NCBI RefSeq assembly: GCF_024713975.1
Contig: NC_091113.1
Location: 9,002,501 to 9,066,500, forward strand
DNA length: 64,000 nucleotides
From: Paralichthys olivaceus
Lineage: Eukaryota > Chordata > Actinopteri > Pleuronectiformes > Paralichthyidae
Reading direction: 5' to 3'
Part shown: in pieces, positions 61,625-64,000 of the stretch
Numbering within the stretch: position 1 is the first letter of the stretch
Layout: each line of letters opens with the position of its first letter
The notes under the pieces: model-generated
The model's input: the letters and a program-made list of their open reading frames with translations, nothing else
Database searches by the model: none
Told to the model about the DNA's origin: nothing
Made by a program: the position numbers and the translations under genes

Positions 61625-63411
61625 ATTCATTTGTATTTTGTCATAATTCCAACATTTTTACATTCACTGATGGAGACTGGATGTTACAACACTTACTATC
61701 AAGATTTGTACTATCTTTAATGAAATTGTCAGTTGACAAACATGAGTGTGTGTGTCAGATTTGTTTCCACGTGTGAAAAGTTACAATCATAGTCAATGAT
61801 GCAGCAATTTAAGAAGCCTCGAAGGGAAGTGCAGTGCCCAGAAGTGCAGAAAAAAAGTTTTGCAGACACGATGTTCAATGAACAGGACGGTGAAGCGTTT
61901 CTGTACAACTGTGAACGATGAGATAAAAGCCCTGAAACACACCTTTTAACTATATAACAAAAAAGTCATTTCACATACTGTCTCCTGCGGATCTAATAAT
62001 AGATGTTATATGGCATCAAGAGGAATGTGTAGTTACAGCATTGAGTCCAGTTCTCCAGTGCGGACACACTCTCACTCTAACGCTCGCATGCTCACACAGT
62101 ACTGGCTTGATGGACTGTGGTGTCGCGACACATCTGTGACCTGATCTGTAGAACTTTGTGTCACCATGCAGGACTGGAAAAATCATTGCTAAAGAGCTAC
62201 AGGGAAAATAAAATCATCCTCTCGTGACCTGTTGAGTGTATGTGGTTCATTTAGGAAGTGGCACATCTCACATTAAAGTGGCATTAAGTGGGTTGTTTGA
62301 CCACTAGAGGGCAGAAAGACTGAGCGCTCCATCTCTCCGAGCCACATACATTTGTTTGTTAGCACAATCACATAAAAACTACTTAAGCTATTCACATGAA
62401 CATTTTTGAAGGAGCGTAACATAAACCAAGGTGCAAATCCAGGATATTTTTTCACTTCCTTTAACATTGTGAGGTAGGGTGCATTTCAACATTTTGTTGA
62501 TTTCCAAGAGAAAAGTTCATGGATCTGGACACATTTAGTGGACTGATATTTATATGTGTGTGAAATTTTCTACAGATCCAAATAATAATCTGAGTCTAGT
62601 GAATTTAAATGAGGTTTCATCAGTCGACTGTTGAGTCTTGGCTGATGTATGAGTTCTCTGAGTGCCATTTTTTATTTTGTCTATGGTCTGTGCATAACCC
62701 CCCTGAAAGAAATATCAATCAATCTGAGGTTTCAGCAGATTTTCAAGACAAATTTTACAAAAATACACATAGTAAAGAAAGTGGGATGCCTTAACAAAAA
62801 AAAAATGTAACGACACTATCAACTGTTAATTTTTTAACAATTATTTTCACTGGGTTGTTCCACAAATATTCAGTTGCTTAAAAAAAATTATGCATCGCTA
62901 GTTGCAATGCAATGGATAAAAAGGATTTCAGAATTTCTGATGTTGTCCGTTGTCCTTAAAAATATTCAGTTAATGTACGGGAAAATAACGATGACCTTTA
63001 TTTTATTTTCAAGAGAAAATGTTGGACAGTGCGTTGTCCTTTATGAATAAATACATTTTTGTTTTTTCAAATTATCCATAAAAAAACACCTTTCCCGTAG
63101 TGTTCATTAAGGCTAACTTGTTGCCTCCAGCTCAGAGATAAACCAACTTCAACCATCATGATATGTCGGAAAAAAACTAAACGTATAAATCTATGCAAAT
63201 ACGGACACACATTTAAATTTACGAGGCGTTTGCACTCACATTCTCGCACACTCTGCAAAAAAAATGAAAGAGAACATGGTCTGGTTTTATGCCATAACTA
63301 GCAAACAGCATGCCAGTGCAGAAAAAGTCCCATGAGGGGTAAATAATGTTACACAAACACTCCCACACACACATACAATTACACACTCCCATTGCACTTT
63401 TGTCCAGCTGT

Positions 63412-63612
63412 TCATTGCAATGCTGTCGTCTCCAGTCGGGCCACGTCAAGGGGATCTTTGACGGCCGGGCTGTAAGTTATGGTCAATTTCTGGTTGCCAT
63501 GAAAACCTGGCGGACTGTGCAGTATAGACGGGCTGGATATAGAGGTGACGATGACAGATGGTGTTGTTTTACACACATTCCTTGGCCCCGGCGCCGCCAT
63601 CACGTTATCCAG
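63412..63612 (-). CDS. Last coding exon of an unidentified gene (partial)
   Basis: An acceptor CTTTCTCACAG ends at 63613 on the - strand and is followed by an open frame of 66 residues, beginning LDNVMAAPGPRNVCKTTPSV and ending PLDVARLETTALQ before a TGA at 63412-63414. It is rich in Ser, Pro and Thr and has no domain, membrane segment or signal peptide. I do not recognise it. By position, human OPN4 (melanopsin) lies upstream of LDB3 in the same orientation, so a cytoplasmic tail of opn4 is one candidate; this rests on synteny only. The remainder of the gene would lie to the right of the window. Confidence 0.4.
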   Translation of the reverse strand: MDNVMAAPGPRNVCKTTPSVIVTSISSPSILHSPPGFHGNQKLTITYSPAVKDPLDVARLETTALQ

Positions 63613-64000
63613 CTGTGAGAAAGAGAGAGAGCGTGGTGTTCAGGTAAAATTGATGAGACTTGACACATGACTGGATGGTTGGAGGTTTGACATGAGGAGG
63701 TGAATGAAGTTTTATTAAGTGTTGCTGTGAGCTTGATCAGTGCAGCGCAAGACATGATATAGATGCAGCCGAACAAAGGCAATGCTTGGTTGGATTGATG
63801 AATAACCTTTCCACAGTTATCTTGATGGAGCGAGACTCTATTACTCAGATGAACTGCTCACCCACCTCCCACCTCCTTAAACGCCAAGAAGATTATTTTA
63901 ATCCCCATCCATTTTTTTTTCTATGCAAAATTACACAAAAATGGCTCACCACTAAACTTTGTGAAAAGATGTGGGTCAGGGGAGCACCCATTCAGTTTTG
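63613..64000 (-). other. Presumed intron of the right-edge gene
   Basis: No exon or known repeat is seen between the acceptor at 63613 and the window end. Confidence 0.35.

Larger units (their letters stand above)
57226..63411. other. About 6 kb upstream of ldb3 without a recognised gene
   Basis: Contains a (TG)n run at about 57520-57555, an interspersed repeat at about 58020-58245, a long (CA)n at 59366-59452, a probable solo LTR at 60328-60790 and an AT-rich palindromic tract at 61553-61624. The right part is probably the 3' UTR of the - strand gene ending at 63412. Confidence 0.55.

Overview
The window is nuclear DNA from a ray-finned fish, most likely a teleost. It holds vertebrate genes with many short coding exons and GT-AG introns, abundant long (CA)n microsatellites, and several interspersed repeats of types common in teleost genomes. 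No species can be named from the sequence. I rebuilt five genes by matching reading frame, splice phase and known protein families. A sixth gene is represented only by an apparent last exon at the right edge.

Left part, + strand. Positions 590-6459 hold the last nine coding exons of a novel protein kinase C of the epsilon type (prkce): end of C1B, hinge, kinase domain, and turn and hydrophobic motifs. About 2.2 kb downstream of its stop is a complete nine-exon HIF-alpha-type bHLH-PAS gene (8670-12550). Its first residues and its position next to prkce point to an epas1 (HIF-2alpha) copy. It encodes only 377 residues: bHLH, PAS-A, PAS-B and part of PAC, then a stop. The oxygen-dependent degradation region and both transactivation domains are missing. 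This is the most interesting object in the window, because it looks like a stand-alone gene with the architecture of an inhibitory PAS protein.

Middle. After about 6 kb with no gene, a GC-rich promoter leads into glud1, mitochondrial glutamate dehydrogenase (19112-31588, 13 coding exons, 542 residues). One of its introns is GC-AG.

Right part, - strand. sncg (gamma-synuclein, 113 residues, five coding exons) runs from 41656 down to 35077. ldb3 (ZASP/Cypher) runs from 56682 down to 44368. The ldb3 locus has the PDZ domain, two alternative ZM-motif routes (skeletal-type exon 51861-52090; cardiac-type exon 47898-48095 entered through a 23-nt microexon at 49334-49356), a shared exon and the terminal exon of the short isoform. 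No LIM-domain exon lies between that stop and sncg. Its presumed promoter has a perfect palindromic CArG box. A last exon of an unidentified - strand gene ends at 63412.

The order glud1-sncg-ldb3 with these orientations matches human 10q23, while prkce-epas1 matches human 2p21, so two tetrapod synteny blocks are joined here. Apart from the paired genes of these ancestral blocks, neighbours do not appear functionally linked.
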